64,000 bases of DNA from Clostridia bacterium (GCA_014804995.1 JAAUYS010000197.1:1-64000), one strand, 5' to 3'. Numbered from the stretch's first letter, positions 29,911 to 40,331 are shown. The notes: a model not told the origin generated them from the sequence alone. Made by a program: numbers and translations.

Positions 29911-31659
29911 ATGAAAAAGACGGCTAAAAAAGGCACGTTGAAGAGGTTCGTTAAATACTACAAACCTCACAAAAAGCTGTTTATAATAGATATGTCGTGC
30001 GCGTTTATAATTTCCGTTTTCAACCTCGTGTACCCCTACATAACCAAAGAGATTATAAACAACTACGTTCCTAACAAGTTACTTTACTATTTACTTGCGG
30101 GGGCGGGGCTTTTGCTGGGGCTTTACGCGATAAAGGCTTTTTTGAACTACATATTGCAGTATTGGGGGCATATTGTGGGGGTAAGAATGCAGGCGGATAT
30201 GCGTAGCGAGCTGTTTAACCACCTGCAAAAACTGCCTTTTTCCTACTTCGATAACAACAAAACGGGCGTTATAATGAGCCGTATGACCAACGACCTTTTT
30301 GAAATTGCCGAATTAGCCCACCACGGGCCGGAGGACGTATTTTTATCCCTCGTTACGGTAGTAGGCGCGTTTATAATGCTTTCCTTTATAAACGTCTATC
30401 TTGCGCTAATCGTCTTTGCGTTTATCCCTCTCGGCGTTTTAATCTCCGTACTTTTACGCAGGCGTATGAAGAGAACGGCGCGCGCCGTCCGCATAGTTCA
30501 GGGTGAAATCAACGCGGATATTGAAAGTGCGGTTTCAGGTATGCGCGTATCGCGCGCGTACAGCGCGCAGGCTCACGAGAGCGAAAAATTTGAAGAAGGC
30601 AACAAAAACTTCGTACAGGCAAGAAGCAGGCAATTCAAGGTAATGGGCGAATTCCACGGGTCTATGAACTTCTTTATGGACTTTTTGTACTTCGCCGTGC
30701 TTATATCGGGCGGGCTGTTCTTCTATTACGACATAATCGACGTAGGCGAGTTTACGGCTTTCGTGCTGTACATAACCACGCTGATAACCCCCATACGCAC
30801 GCTTATTAACATATTTGAACAAATTCAGGAGGGAATGACGGGGTTCCACCGCTTCTGCGAGATAATGGACGTTCCGCCCGAAGAGGAAAGTCCGGACGCC
30901 ATATCCCCCGAAGATTTAAAGGGCGAGATAGTCTTCGATAACGTTACGTTCGGCTACAAGAAGGAAGAAGGGGCTAAAAAAGTCATTGAAAACTTTTCAA
31001 TGAAAATCCCCGCGGGCAAAACCATTGCGCTTGTAGGGCCTTCCGGCGGGGGCAAAACGACAATTTGCCACCTTATACCGCGGTTTTACGAGGTTGACGG
31101 CGGTAAAATAACAATAGACGGCTACGATTTAAGGGATTTAAAGCGTTCGGCTTTGAGGAAGAACATCGGCTTAGTCCAGCAGGACGTATTCCTTTTTAAC
31201 GGCACTATCCGTGAAAATATAGCTTACGGCAACTTTGAGGCGACCGAAGAGGAAATTATAGAAGCCTCCAAAAAAGCAAACATATACGACTATATTTGCG
31301 GTTTACCGCAGGGCTACGACACGAGCGTGGGCGAAAGGGGCGTAAAGCTCTCCGGTGGGCAAAAACAGCGCGTTTCTATCGCGCGGGCGTTTTTAAAGAA
31401 CCCGCCCGTACTCATTCTTGACGAAGCCACCTCCGCGCTGGATAACGCGACGGAGATGCAGATACAGGAAGCTTTATTTCGTTTAAGCGAGGGCAGAACG
31501 ACAATTGTTGTCGCCCACAGGCTTTCAACCGTAAAGAACGCCGACGAAATTATCGTTATGACGGCGGAGGGGATAAAGGAACGCGGTACTCACGAAGAGC
31601 TTTTGGCATTAAACGGCGAGTACAAAAAACTTTACGAATACCAGTTTAAAAATTTATAG
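29911..31659 (+). CDS. ABC transporter ATP-binding/permease protein
   Basis: N-terminal TM domain; GPSGGGKTT, LSGGQKQRVSIARAFLKNPPVLILDEATSALD. Confidence 0.95.
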   Translation: MKKTAKKGTLKRFVKYYKPHKKLFIIDMSCAFIISVFNLVYPYITKEIINNYVPNKLLYYLLAGAGLLLGLYAIKAFLNYILQYWGHIVGVRMQADMRSELFNHLQKLPFSYFDNNKTGVIMSRMTNDLFEIAELAHHGPEDVFLSLVTVVGAFIMLSFINVYLALIVFAFIPLGVLISVLLRRRMKRTARAVRIVQGEINADIESAVSGMRVSRAYSAQAHESEKFEEGNKNFVQARSRQFKVMGEFHGSMNFFMDFLYFAVLISGGLFFYYDIIDVGEFTAFVLYITTLITPIRTLINIFEQIQEGMTGFHRFCEIMDVPPEEESPDAISPEDLKGEIVFDNVTFGYKKEEGAKKVIENFSMKIPAGKTIALVGPSGGGKTTICHLIPRFYEVDGGKITIDGYDLRDLKRSALRKNIGLVQQDVFLFNGTIRENIAYGNFEATEEEIIEASKKANIYDYICGLPQGYDTSVGERGVKLSGGQKQRVSIARAFLKNPPVLILDEATSALDNATEMQIQEALFRLSEGRTTIVVAHRLSTVKNADEIIVMTAEGIKERGTHEELLALNGEYKKLYEYQFKNL

Positions 31660-31669
31660 GGGAACAAAA

Positions 31670-32470
31670 ATGGTAAGCTTCGTTGCAACGCCTATCGGAA
31701 ATTTAAAGGACGTAACCTTACGCGCGCTGGAAGTGCTGAGAAGTGCCGACGTAATTTTTTGCGAGGACACAAGGCACTCAATAAAGCTTTTAAACGCGTA
31801 CGAAATAAAAAAGCCCCTCTTACCTTGCCATAAGTTTAACGAGAGGGAGGCTTCCGAAAAAATTATTAAAGCCGTAAAAGAGGGGAAGGAGGTCGCCGTT
31901 ATCTCGGACGCGGGTATGCCCGTTATATCCGACCCCGGCAACGTGGTGTGCAAAGCGCTTAAAGAAGAAGGTATTCCTTACACCGTTATTCCCGGTGCAA
32001 ACGCGGGGCTTTCCGCACTTATCCTTTCGGCGTTCAATGCGGAAAAGTTTGCCTTTATAGGCTTTCTTCCCGACAAGGCGGGGGAGAGGAAAAGGCTGTT
32101 GGAAAAGTACAAAAATCTTGATATGACAACCGTATTTCACGTCGCTCCGCAGGACTTAGACCCCCATATATCCTCGATTTACGAGGTTTTTGGCGAAAGA
32201 AAGGCGTGCGCCGTGCGTGAAATTACAAAAATTCACGAGGAAGCTGTAACGTTCAATTTGTCGCAAGGACTGCCCGTAGAGAAGCGCGGTGAGTACGTTT
32301 TAGTAGTAGAAGGCGCAATGCCGGTAAACCCTTTAAACGAACTTACCGAATTAGAACACTTAAAGCACTATTTAGCCGAGGGAATGGATAAGAAAGAGGC
32401 CATAAAAAAGGTCGCGCAAGACCGCTCCGTACCAAAGTCTGTAATCTACAAAATTTCCTTGGAGTTGTAG
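31670..32470 (+). CDS. rsmI: 16S rRNA (cytidine1402-2'-O)-methyltransferase
   Basis: VATPIGNLKDVTLRALEVLRSADVIFCEDTRHS; ISDAGMPVISDPG. Confidence 0.95.
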   Translation: MVSFVATPIGNLKDVTLRALEVLRSADVIFCEDTRHSIKLLNAYEIKKPLLPCHKFNEREASEKIIKAVKEGKEVAVISDAGMPVISDPGNVVCKALKEEGIPYTVIPGANAGLSALILSAFNAEKFAFIGFLPDKAGERKRLLEKYKNLDMTTVFHVAPQDLDPHISSIYEVFGERKACAVREITKIHEEAVTFNLSQGLPVEKRGEYVLVVEGAMPVNPLNELTELEHLKHYLAEGMDKKEAIKKVAQDRSVPKSVIYKISLEL

Positions 32471-32605
32471 GGCTTCCCCTTGGGGGAAGCTGTCCCGACA
32501 GGGACTGATGAGGGGTAGTCAGATAATGACGGCAATATTTCCCCTCATCCGACTTGCCCTCACAAGTTACGGGCAAGCCACCTTCCCCTCAGGGGAAGGC
32601 TTTTT
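32469..32605. repeat. MITE/REP-like palindromic element
   Basis: agggcttccccttgggggaagctgtcccgacagggactgatgaggggt ... cccctcatccgacttgccct ... gccaccttcccctcaggggaaggcttttt; each end is a hairpin and the ends are mutually complementary. Confidence 0.7.
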
Positions 32606-32652
32606 GTTGGGTTATCCACAATTCCACCCGTAATATGGTGGAAATAATGAGA

Positions 32653-32690
32653 AAAATAACGCACACGCCCGCGCGTGTGCGTTATTTTAT
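32653..32690. terminator. Strong terminator-like hairpin
   Basis: aaaataacgcacacg-cccg-cgtgtgcgttatttt. Confidence 0.7.
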
Positions 32691-32701
32691 GATAAAGAAC
32701 G

Positions 32702-32759
32702 GGGGGATTCTTCGCTGTCGCTCAGAATGACAGGGGGAGTTCAGAATGACAGAAGGGGG
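32702..32759. repeat. Dispersed 'ATTCTTCGCT...CAGAATGAC' repeat
   Basis: gggggattcttcgctgtcgctcagaatgacagggggagttcagaatgacagaaggggg; related sequence at 48243-48308. Confidence 0.65.
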
Positions 32760-32821
32760 GAAATAATAAAAAAAACGGGGTTGACCCCGTAATATTGCCC
32801 GATTAATGAAAGTACATCTAT

Positions 32822-33010
32822 TAGTATATTAGGTGTACTTTTTGGGCATTTTTGGGCATAAAAATGCCCCCAAAAACTGCCAAAATTTAGTTAAACAGGC
32901 TATATTTGGGGGTGTAGGAATATTAAAATAAGCAAAAAAAAGCAATTTTTAGTTGACTTTTGAATATAATGGTGATATTATGACAGTACAAAAGTACACC
33001 TAATATACTA
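32822..33010. repeat. 21-bp perfect inverted repeats bracketing a 147-bp segment (putative invertible promoter)
   Basis: Left arm TAGTATATTAGGTGTACTTTT (32822-32842); right arm AAAAGTACACCTAATATACTA (32990-33010), exact reverse complement. Confidence 0.75.
32953..32981 (+). promoter_or_regulatory. Near-consensus sigma-A promoter inside the inverted-repeat segment
   Basis: TTGACT-N17-TATTAT; predicted +1 lies at the right repeat arm, reading toward the adhesin. Confidence 0.7.
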
Positions 33011-33146
33011 TTCGGTGGTCTTTTTTCCGCAAATCCCAAGGGCGGATAAACCCCGTAATATAGGCTATTAAAGCGCTTTTCAATTTTCTTAGACTTTTCT
33101 TCCGACGGGAAGAAAACGAACCACAGTTTAAGGAGAACCGAACCAC

Positions 33147-36100
33147 ATGAAAACTTTATTAGGGAAGGCAGGCAAGTTTAAACTTGTCGTTTTATTCACA
33201 CTATGCGCAGTCATTTTGGGCTGTGCCGTTTTGCTGTGCTGTACGTTATTAAATAAAGAAAGCGACATACAGACGGCAGAAGAAACTACTACAACGATAG
33301 AAAGACCCGACAATATAGGGCAAACAACGGCTACAAGCATACCGTGCCCGCAGTTTAAAAGCGTATCCGGCGGTGGTGGTATTTTAACTCAAACTAGCAC
33401 TATAGTAGTTGTATTATGGACCGGAAGTCCAATAACCGCGGATTTCAGTATAAACTATAATCCTTACTATATGACAACCAGTGCTAGTGGTAACACTCCC
33501 GTCGTATCAGGAACAAATCCAGGACAGTATACCCTAACTTTTACAGTTAACACCGGCTATGCCTGGAGTGGCACTTCATCAACAAAATACACTTGCTATT
33601 TGGAAATAGTTAAAAGAGTGCCTGTACCGTCTTTTACCAGCGGTACTGCCGGCGTAGTAACCGGTAGCGGACAGTCGGCAACGGCGCCTTACACCGGAAG
33701 CAGTTTAACCGCAATTTTTGACACTAACTATGATTCTTCGATAATGACATCCACCGGTGGTGTTACGGGTGGCGCGCCGGTATTAGGCAGAACAGAAATC
33801 GGTTCGTCAACACTGACTATTAAATTTATAGATAATTCACATTATCAATGGGAAGACACACGGACTAGTGAAACTAGGACTTGTACGTTTACCGTAACCA
33901 AGGGTAATTACGATATGTCAGGCGCAAAGTGGGACTATACTTCGGCATTCACCTACGACGGTAGCTCCCACAGCGTATCGGTTACGGGTCTTCCGAGCGG
34001 GGTTACGGTAAGTTCGTATTCAGGTACCAGAAGCGCAACCAACGCAGGCACGTATACCGCAGGCGTAACTTTAAGTTATGACAGCGCCCACTACAACGCG
34101 CCCTCTATAGGGAACCTGACCTGGACAATCAATAAGTACAACATTGCCAACGCGTCAATAACGCTGGATACAAGCACTTACACATATGACGGCAATGCAA
34201 AAACGCCTACGCCAACGCTTAAAATGGGCAGTACCGTAATTTCAAGTTCGTACTATACCATAGCGCGTACCAACAATACAAACGTAGGTACCGGAACGGT
34301 AACCGTTACGGCAAACGCAAACTCTGCCAACTTTACGGGAACCAAGTCAATAAACTTTACCATAAATAAAGCCAGCCAAACCGCGCCCACGATTACGGGA
34401 AGCGCTTCCGTAGTTTACGGCAGTGCAATAACGCTGTCGAGTTCGGGCAGTCAAACGGGCAATTATACCTGGTCGGTGTCTTCAACTACCGGCGGGGCTA
34501 CGGCAACCCTCAGTTCAACCTCCGGCTCCTCCGTAACTCTTACGGGTACTAAGGCGGGCGGAACGGTAACTGTTACGGTATACGGCAATTCGGGTGATAA
34601 CTACAATCAATCAAGCAATACTACAAAAACCATTACCATAAGCGCGAGGAGCATAGTTGCTTACGCCTCGTGGTCGATTAGCCCGGTAACTTATAACGGT
34701 TATGCTCACTCGCCCAAACCCGCGATAACGGACAGTACTAACCTCGTCAAGACGGCTCTTGTGGAAGATACGGACTTTACGTACAGCTACGAGAACAATA
34801 CGAATGCGGGTACCGCAAGCATAACAATAACGGGTAAGGGCAACTACACAGGCTCCAAGACCGGACTGTTTACAATTAACCCGCAAGCACTTACGGACGC
34901 GGACGTTTCCGCAATATCTAATTATACATATGCAAACGTGGCGATAAAGCCCGAGCCTACGGTGGCGATAGGGTCTAACTCAACGAGAAAAAACCTTGCA
35001 AAAGACAGGGACTTTACTTTCGGCTATACCGACAACGTAAATGCCGGCACTGCAACCTTAACTATTACGTTTAAGGGCAATTACAGCGGTGAGATAACCC
35101 GCAACTTCACCATAGAGGCAAGGGATATTTCAAACGTATCTTTCGGCACTATAAATAACCAGCCCTACACGGGTAGCGACGTTAGACCCCAACCCGCCAT
35201 AACGGATACGGGGCTTACGCCCACTAAGGTTCTTACCGAGAACGTTGACTTTGCATTCGATTACACCGACAACGTAAACGTAGGTACGGCAACCATAAAG
35301 ATTATAGGTGCAGGCAACTACAAGGGTGAAAAGCAAACCACCTTTACCATTATAAAGGGTACGTACGATATGTCAGGCGTAGCCTGGAACTACACGGGTG
35401 CGTTCCCCTATGACGGCACTACGAAGACCGTAACGGTTACGGGCTTGCCCACCGGGCTTAGCGTAAACGCGTACACCGGCAACAGCGCAATCAACGTAGG
35501 CAATTATACGGCAAGCGTAACCTTTAATTACGACGCAACCAACTACAACGAACCCACGCTTGCTGACCTTGCTTGGCAGATTACTAAGGCAAGCTACGAT
35601 ATGACGGGCGTAACCTGGAACTATACAACGCCTTTCACCTACGACGGCACTTTAAAGACGGTGTCGCTTGTAGGCACCCTGCCGGACGGCGTTACAATCG
35701 ACGCGTACACCGGCAACACCGCAACTACCGTAGGTACGTATATTGCAACCGTAACGTTTACGTACGACGCAACGAACTACACCGCACCCATCGTACCTAC
35801 CCTGACCTGGGAGATAAGCAAAGCAACGTACGATATGACGGGCGTCAGCTGGGACTATACAACGCCTTTTATCTACGACGGTACGCAAAAGACGGTAACG
35901 GTCGTTGGTACGTTCCCCGACGGCGTAACGGTAAAAGCGTACTTAAACAACGCAAAAACCAACGCGGACAGCTATACGGCAAGCGTAACGTTCAACTACG
36001 ATACTACTAACTACAACGAGCCTACCCTTGCAGATTTAAGCTGGGTAATCAATAAAGCTAACTACGATATGACGGGCGTAGAGTGGAACTACACGACGCC

Positions 36101-39056
36101 TTTCACCTACGACGGCAACCAAAAGACGGTAACGGTTACGGGAACTCTTCCTAACGGCGTAACGGTAAACGCGTATACGGGCAACACCGGTACTACCGTT
36201 GACAACTACACCGCGACGGTAACGTTCAATTACGATACCGTAAACTACAATATGCCCACCCTTGCGGACTTAGCTTGGGAAATAATTAAAGCCGACTACG
36301 ATATGACGAACGCAGAGTGGGATTACACAACGCCTTTCGAATATGACGGCACTTTAAAGACTGTAAGTGTTACAGGCTTGCCCACGGGCGTAACCGTTGA
36401 CGCATACACCGGCAACACGGGAACGGACGTAGGCAACTACACGGCGACGGTAACGTTTACTTACGATACCGCAAACTACAACACGCCTACCCTTGCGGAT
36501 TTGGCTTGGGAAATAATTAAGGCAACGCCTAACGTAGACTTAAACGACGTTACCGTTGAGTACGACGGCAACACCCACTACTTAACCATAACGGGAACTT
36601 TGCCCGCGGACGTAACCGTTGAGTACTACGTAACGGGACTTAACACCAAGTTTGATGGCGCAAAGGACGTTAAATACTCGGGCGGAGCAGTAGTGGGATA
36701 CCAGGTAACGGCTAAGTTTACAAGCACCACCGGCAACTACGAGGTACCTGCGGATATAAGCGCAGTCTTAACCATAACCCCCAAAACCATACCCGACGGC
36801 GCGGTAAGCGGAATAGACGCAACCTACGTTTACACGGGCGTTGCACAGACCCCCGCACCCACGGTAAAGCTTGCCTTAACAAACGGCGGAACGGACGTAA
36901 CGCTCGTATTAGACCACGATTACACGGTTAAGTATTCGGACAGCAACCCGAATGCAGGAACCAAGGTAAAGGTGGAAATAGAGGGCAAGGGCAACTACCA
37001 GGGAACGATAGAGAGAAGCTTTGAGATTACAAAGAAGACTTTAAGCATTAACTGGATAGGCAAGAATACGAACTTCGTCTACAACGGCACCGCGCAGGGT
37101 ATAACTGCTACGCTTGACGGCATAGTTGCAAGCGATACGGGCGTGGTCGTACCCACGATAGTTTACACGGGCAGAGGCGCAACCGAAGCCCCCGAAAATA
37201 ACGCTATGCCTACCGATGCAGGTTACTACACCGTATCGGTAAGCCTTGACGATACGTTCACCAACTACGTAAGCTTCGGCGTGCTGACGGAGGACTTCCG
37301 TATTGACCAAGCCGAATTAATTGTTACCGCAGAGTTTGACGGTTACGACCCCGCAACAGATACGTTGTATATGGGCGGTACGTTGCCTAACCTTACGATA
37401 CTTAGCGCAACGTTTAACGGCAATACCATTGCAGGACAGTGGAGCTGGGTAGACGAATCTTTACACGAGAAAGTGCAGGACGACTACACCTGGCAGTACG
37501 TACCTACCTCTGAGACAGATAAGAGAAACTTCAAAACCTTTACGGCGGTAATCACGCTCAATGCAGAGCGCGCGCCGATAGTAAGGATAGAGGCAGTATT
37601 GAACCCCGACGCACCTGCGTTCTACGTAACGACGAGCTTCGACACTATAAAGAACTACGTAACTGTTACGGGCTACTTTGCAAGCCCCGTAAACGGCGAG
37701 ACGCAGACGGAGATAAAGGGCTACTCCTTAACCAGCGACAAGTTTACCGATTACCCCGACACCCCCAACGTGTACGTGCTTACGGTAAGCTACAACGGTT
37801 TAGATTGCGAGCTGGAAGTTGAGTACTTCGGCTTAGGCATTTTAGGCATAACGGTAACCGCGAAAGACCCCAACACCGGAATTAAGACCGAGTACAAGGG
37901 TTACGACGTATTTGACAGAACGAGCATTGAAGTTACTGCCGAAAGAAACGACGGCTACAAGTGGGTACTCAAAGACGACGAATATACGATTGAGTACGTA
38001 TCAAAGAAAGACTTCTTGACGGTTGGCGAAACGTACGTAACCATTATCTACGAAAACCGTAAGGAAGAAATAAGCGTTGACGTCAAGCAGGCGGACTTCG
38101 ATTTAACGGGAATATCCTTTAAAGACGACAGCGTTGAATACGACGGAAGCTTACATACCGTAAGCATAAACGGCACCTTCCTTAAAGGTACTATCGAATA
38201 CAAGTACTACGACGAAAACGGCGTGGAGATATCGGACGGATTAGTCAATGCGGGCGAGTACGAGGTAAAGGCAATATTTACTTTCACCGACGCGACCGAT
38301 AAGAAGAATTACAAACCCGTAACCCTTACAAAGTCGTTCGTAATAGAGAAAGCCGAGTACGACGTAAGCTTCAAGAACGTAACGACTGACTTTAACGGCG
38401 AAACGCTTAAAGAGCTTGTAAAGATAGAGGGCTTGCCCGAGGGCGACGAGGTAGCAGTAAGCTATTCAATAACCTACAAGCCTTACGGAAGCACCACTGC
38501 AACTACTATTTCAAGCCTTGACGATATAAAGAACGCCGGCACTTACGAGATAACTGTAAGCTTCAAGGTGGACAGCAACCACAAGGCAATAACGGCAAAG
38601 AAGTCCACGTTCACCGTAAACAGGATAGCACCCCAGATTAACCCGACGGTAGGAGGAAACTTCACCGAGGGCATACAGCTCTCCAAGCTGTTCCTGGTAG
38701 CGGGAGACGGGGAAATCGACGGCACCTATCAGTGGAAGGACGTAAGCTACGAGCTTCAAGCAGGCGTGAACAGATGCTACTACACCTTCGTACCCGAGGA
38801 CACCGTAAACTACAAGGAAGTAACTTCTTACATTGACTTAACGGCGGTAAGCGCGGGTGGCTTACAGCCCACCCCCTCAGGCACGGTGGCTACGAACATT
38901 CCCGACTGGGCTACTTACATTCTCGTAGGCTTCGTAATCCTCGTACTTATAGTTGCACTCATTGCACTTATAATTGCGCTTAAAGGACGTAGTAACGCAG
39001 ATATGGACTCCGACGGCTTCTACGACGAGGTAACGGAAGAGGACTTAGCGTTATAA
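33147..39056 (+). CDS. Large repeat-containing surface adhesin (MBG/YDG-type repeats, C-terminal TM)
   Basis: 1969 aa; N-terminal signal/TM; multiple YDMTGVxWxYTTPFxYDGxxKTVxVxGxLPxGVTVxAYTGN repeats; C-terminal WATYILVGFVILVLIVALIALIIALKGRS and an acidic tail. Confidence 0.9.
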   Translation: MKTLLGKAGKFKLVVLFTLCAVILGCAVLLCCTLLNKESDIQTAEETTTTIERPDNIGQTTATSIPCPQFKSVSGGGGILTQTSTIVVVLWTGSPITADFSINYNPYYMTTSASGNTPVVSGTNPGQYTLTFTVNTGYAWSGTSSTKYTCYLEIVKRVPVPSFTSGTAGVVTGSGQSATAPYTGSSLTAIFDTNYDSSIMTSTGGVTGGAPVLGRTEIGSSTLTIKFIDNSHYQWEDTRTSETRTCTFTVTKGNYDMSGAKWDYTSAFTYDGSSHSVSVTGLPSGVTVSSYSGTRSATNAGTYTAGVTLSYDSAHYNAPSIGNLTWTINKYNIANASITLDTSTYTYDGNAKTPTPTLKMGSTVISSSYYTIARTNNTNVGTGTVTVTANANSANFTGTKSINFTINKASQTAPTITGSASVVYGSAITLSSSGSQTGNYTWSVSSTTGGATATLSSTSGSSVTLTGTKAGGTVTVTVYGNSGDNYNQSSNTTKTITISARSIVAYASWSISPVTYNGYAHSPKPAITDSTNLVKTALVEDTDFTYSYENNTNAGTASITITGKGNYTGSKTGLFTINPQALTDADVSAISNYTYANVAIKPEPTVAIGSNSTRKNLAKDRDFTFGYTDNVNAGTATLTITFKGNYSGEITRNFTIEARDISNVSFGTINNQPYTGSDVRPQPAITDTGLTPTKVLTENVDFAFDYTDNVNVGTATIKIIGAGNYKGEKQTTFTIIKGTYDMSGVAWNYTGAFPYDGTTKTVTVTGLPTGLSVNAYTGNSAINVGNYTASVTFNYDATNYNEPTLADLAWQITKASYDMTGVTWNYTTPFTYDGTLKTVSLVGTLPDGVTIDAYTGNTATTVGTYIATVTFTYDATNYTAPIVPTLTWEISKATYDMTGVSWDYTTPFIYDGTQKTVTVVGTFPDGVTVKAYLNNAKTNADSYTASVTFNYDTTNYNEPTLADLSWVINKANYDMTGVEWNYTTPFTYDGNQKTVTVTGTLPNGVTVNAYTGNTGTTVDNYTATVTFNYDTVNYNMPTLADLAWEIIKADYDMTNAEWDYTTPFEYDGTLKTVSVTGLPTGVTVDAYTGNTGTDVGNYTATVTFTYDTANYNTPTLADLAWEIIKATPNVDLNDVTVEYDGNTHYLTITGTLPADVTVEYYVTGLNTKFDGAKDVKYSGGAVVGYQVTAKFTSTTGNYEVPADISAVLTITPKTIPDGAVSGIDATYVYTGVAQTPAPTVKLALTNGGTDVTLVLDHDYTVKYSDSNPNAGTKVKVEIEGKGNYQGTIERSFEITKKTLSINWIGKNTNFVYNGTAQGITATLDGIVASDTGVVVPTIVYTGRGATEAPENNAMPTDAGYYTVSVSLDDTFTNYVSFGVLTEDFRIDQAELIVTAEFDGYDPATDTLYMGGTLPNLTILSATFNGNTIAGQWSWVDESLHEKVQDDYTWQYVPTSETDKRNFKTFTAVITLNAERAPIVRIEAVLNPDAPAFYVTTSFDTIKNYVTVTGYFASPVNGETQTEIKGYSLTSDKFTDYPDTPNVYVLTVSYNGLDCELEVEYFGLGILGITVTAKDPNTGIKTEYKGYDVFDRTSIEVTAERNDGYKWVLKDDEYTIEYVSKKDFLTVGETYVTIIYENRKEEISVDVKQADFDLTGISFKDDSVEYDGSLHTVSINGTFLKGTIEYKYYDENGVEISDGLVNAGEYEVKAIFTFTDATDKKNYKPVTLTKSFVIEKAEYDVSFKNVTTDFNGETLKELVKIEGLPEGDEVAVSYSITYKPYGSTTATTISSLDDIKNAGTYEITVSFKVDSNHKAITAKKSTFTVNRIAPQINPTVGGNFTEGIQLSKLFLVAGDGEIDGTYQWKDVSYELQAGVNRCYYTFVPEDTVNYKEVTSYIDLTAVSAGGLQPTPSGTVATNIPDWATYILVGFVILVLIVALIALIIALKGRSNADMDSDGFYDEVTEEDLAL
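35364..36530 (+). repeat. Five consecutive ~234-bp intragenic tandem repeats
   Basis: TACGATATG at 35364, 35595, 35829, 36063 and 36297 (intervals 231, 234, 234, 234). Confidence 0.85.
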
Positions 39057-39216
39057 CCAACCAGACAATTTTTCCGCGGAAGCGGATGTTGTACCAGTAA
39101 CTTAATGCGCCCGACGGTTACGCATATTAAAGAAATAATGTGGTAATTGTCTCCGTGATTAGCGTTTCCGCACGGGCGCACAAGTTATATAAAAATTAAT
39201 CTTGCCACAAAGGCAA

Positions 39217-39256
39217 ATAAAAAAAGCACGTCATTCTCCTGCGTGCTTTTTCTTTT
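39217..39256. terminator. Bidirectional terminator
   Basis: aaaaagcacg-tcattctcctg-cgtgcttttt. Confidence 0.8.
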
Positions 39257-39257
39257 T

Positions 39258-40331
39258 TTAATATTTAACTTCTTCTATTACGCCACCGCCCAAGCAGTAG
39301 TTGTCTTTATAAAATACCGCGTATTGCCCCTCGGTTACGGCGCGTTGCGGTGTGGCAAATTCAACAAACGCACCGCCCCGTTCAAGCTTGACGGTAACTT
39401 CCTGTTCGGGCTGTCTGTACCTGAACTTGGCGTTACAGGTTATTAACTCTTCGGGTTCGTAGCCTATCCAGTTCAGCCCGCTTACGAAGCAAGCCTTGGA
39501 GTAGAGTGGGCTTTCGTCCCCGTGGGATACGTATAAAACGTTTTCTTCCAAGTCCTTTTTAACGACGAACCACCTGCCGTCTTCGCCCTGCCGTCCGCCG
39601 AGGTCAAGCCCCTTGCGTTGCCCCAGCGTGTAGTACATAAGCCCGCAGTGTTCGCCTACGGTCTGCCCGTCAAGCGTCTTTATTTTGCCGGGTTGTGCAG
39701 GCAGATAGGTCTGCAAAAATTTGCGGAAGTTTCTTTCCCCTATAAAGCAAATACCCGTAGAATCCTTTTTGCCGGCCGTGGCAAGCCCGTTTTCTTCGGC
39801 AATCTTTCTTACCTCTGGTTTTGTCAAGCCCGATAGGGGGAAGATTACGTCTTTCAGCTGTTCTTCGCGTACCTGATTTAAAAAGTAGGTCTGGTCCTTG
39901 CCCGCGTCCGTTGCCTTTACAAGGCGGTGCCTGCCGTCGGCGTGTTCTATACCGCAGTAATGCCCCGTGGCGATATAGTCCGCCCCAAAGCTTTTTGCGT
40001 ATTCGCGGAAGGGTCCGAACTTAATCTCTCTGTTGCAGAGAACGTCGGGGTTGGGGGTTCTGCCCGCCCTGTATTCTGCAAGGAAGTGTGAGAACACCCT
40101 GTCCATATACTGCTTGGAAAAATTGACGGAGTAGTAGGGCATATTGAGCGCGTTGCAGACCCTGCGGACATCGGAAAAATCACCGTCGGCATTGCAAACG
40201 CCTGCGCCGTCGGTTTCTTCCCAGTTCATCATAAAAAGACCTATTACGTTGTAGCCCTGCTCTTTTAAAAGATGGGCGCATACGGAGGAGTCAACGCCCC
40301 CGCTCATTCCTACGACGACAGTCTTTGCCAT
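39258..40331 (-). CDS. mnmA: tRNA-specific 2-thiouridylase MnmA
   Basis: VVVGMSGGVDSSVCAHLLKEQGYNVIGLFMMNWEE; PNPDVLCNREIKF; STGICFIGERNFRKFL. Confidence 0.96.
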   Translation of the reverse strand: MAKTVVVGMSGGVDSSVCAHLLKEQGYNVIGLFMMNWEETDGAGVCNADGDFSDVRRVCNALNMPYYSVNFSKQYMDRVFSHFLAEYRAGRTPNPDVLCNREIKFGPFREYAKSFGADYIATGHYCGIEHADGRHRLVKATDAGKDQTYFLNQVREEQLKDVIFPLSGLTKPEVRKIAEENGLATAGKKDSTGICFIGERNFRKFLQTYLPAQPGKIKTLDGQTVGEHCGLMYYTLGQRKGLDLGGRQGEDGRWFVVKKDLEENVLYVSHGDESPLYSKACFVSGLNWIGYEPEELITCNAKFRYRQPEQEVTVKLERGGAFVEFATPQRAVTEGQYAVFYKDNYCLGGGVIEEVKY

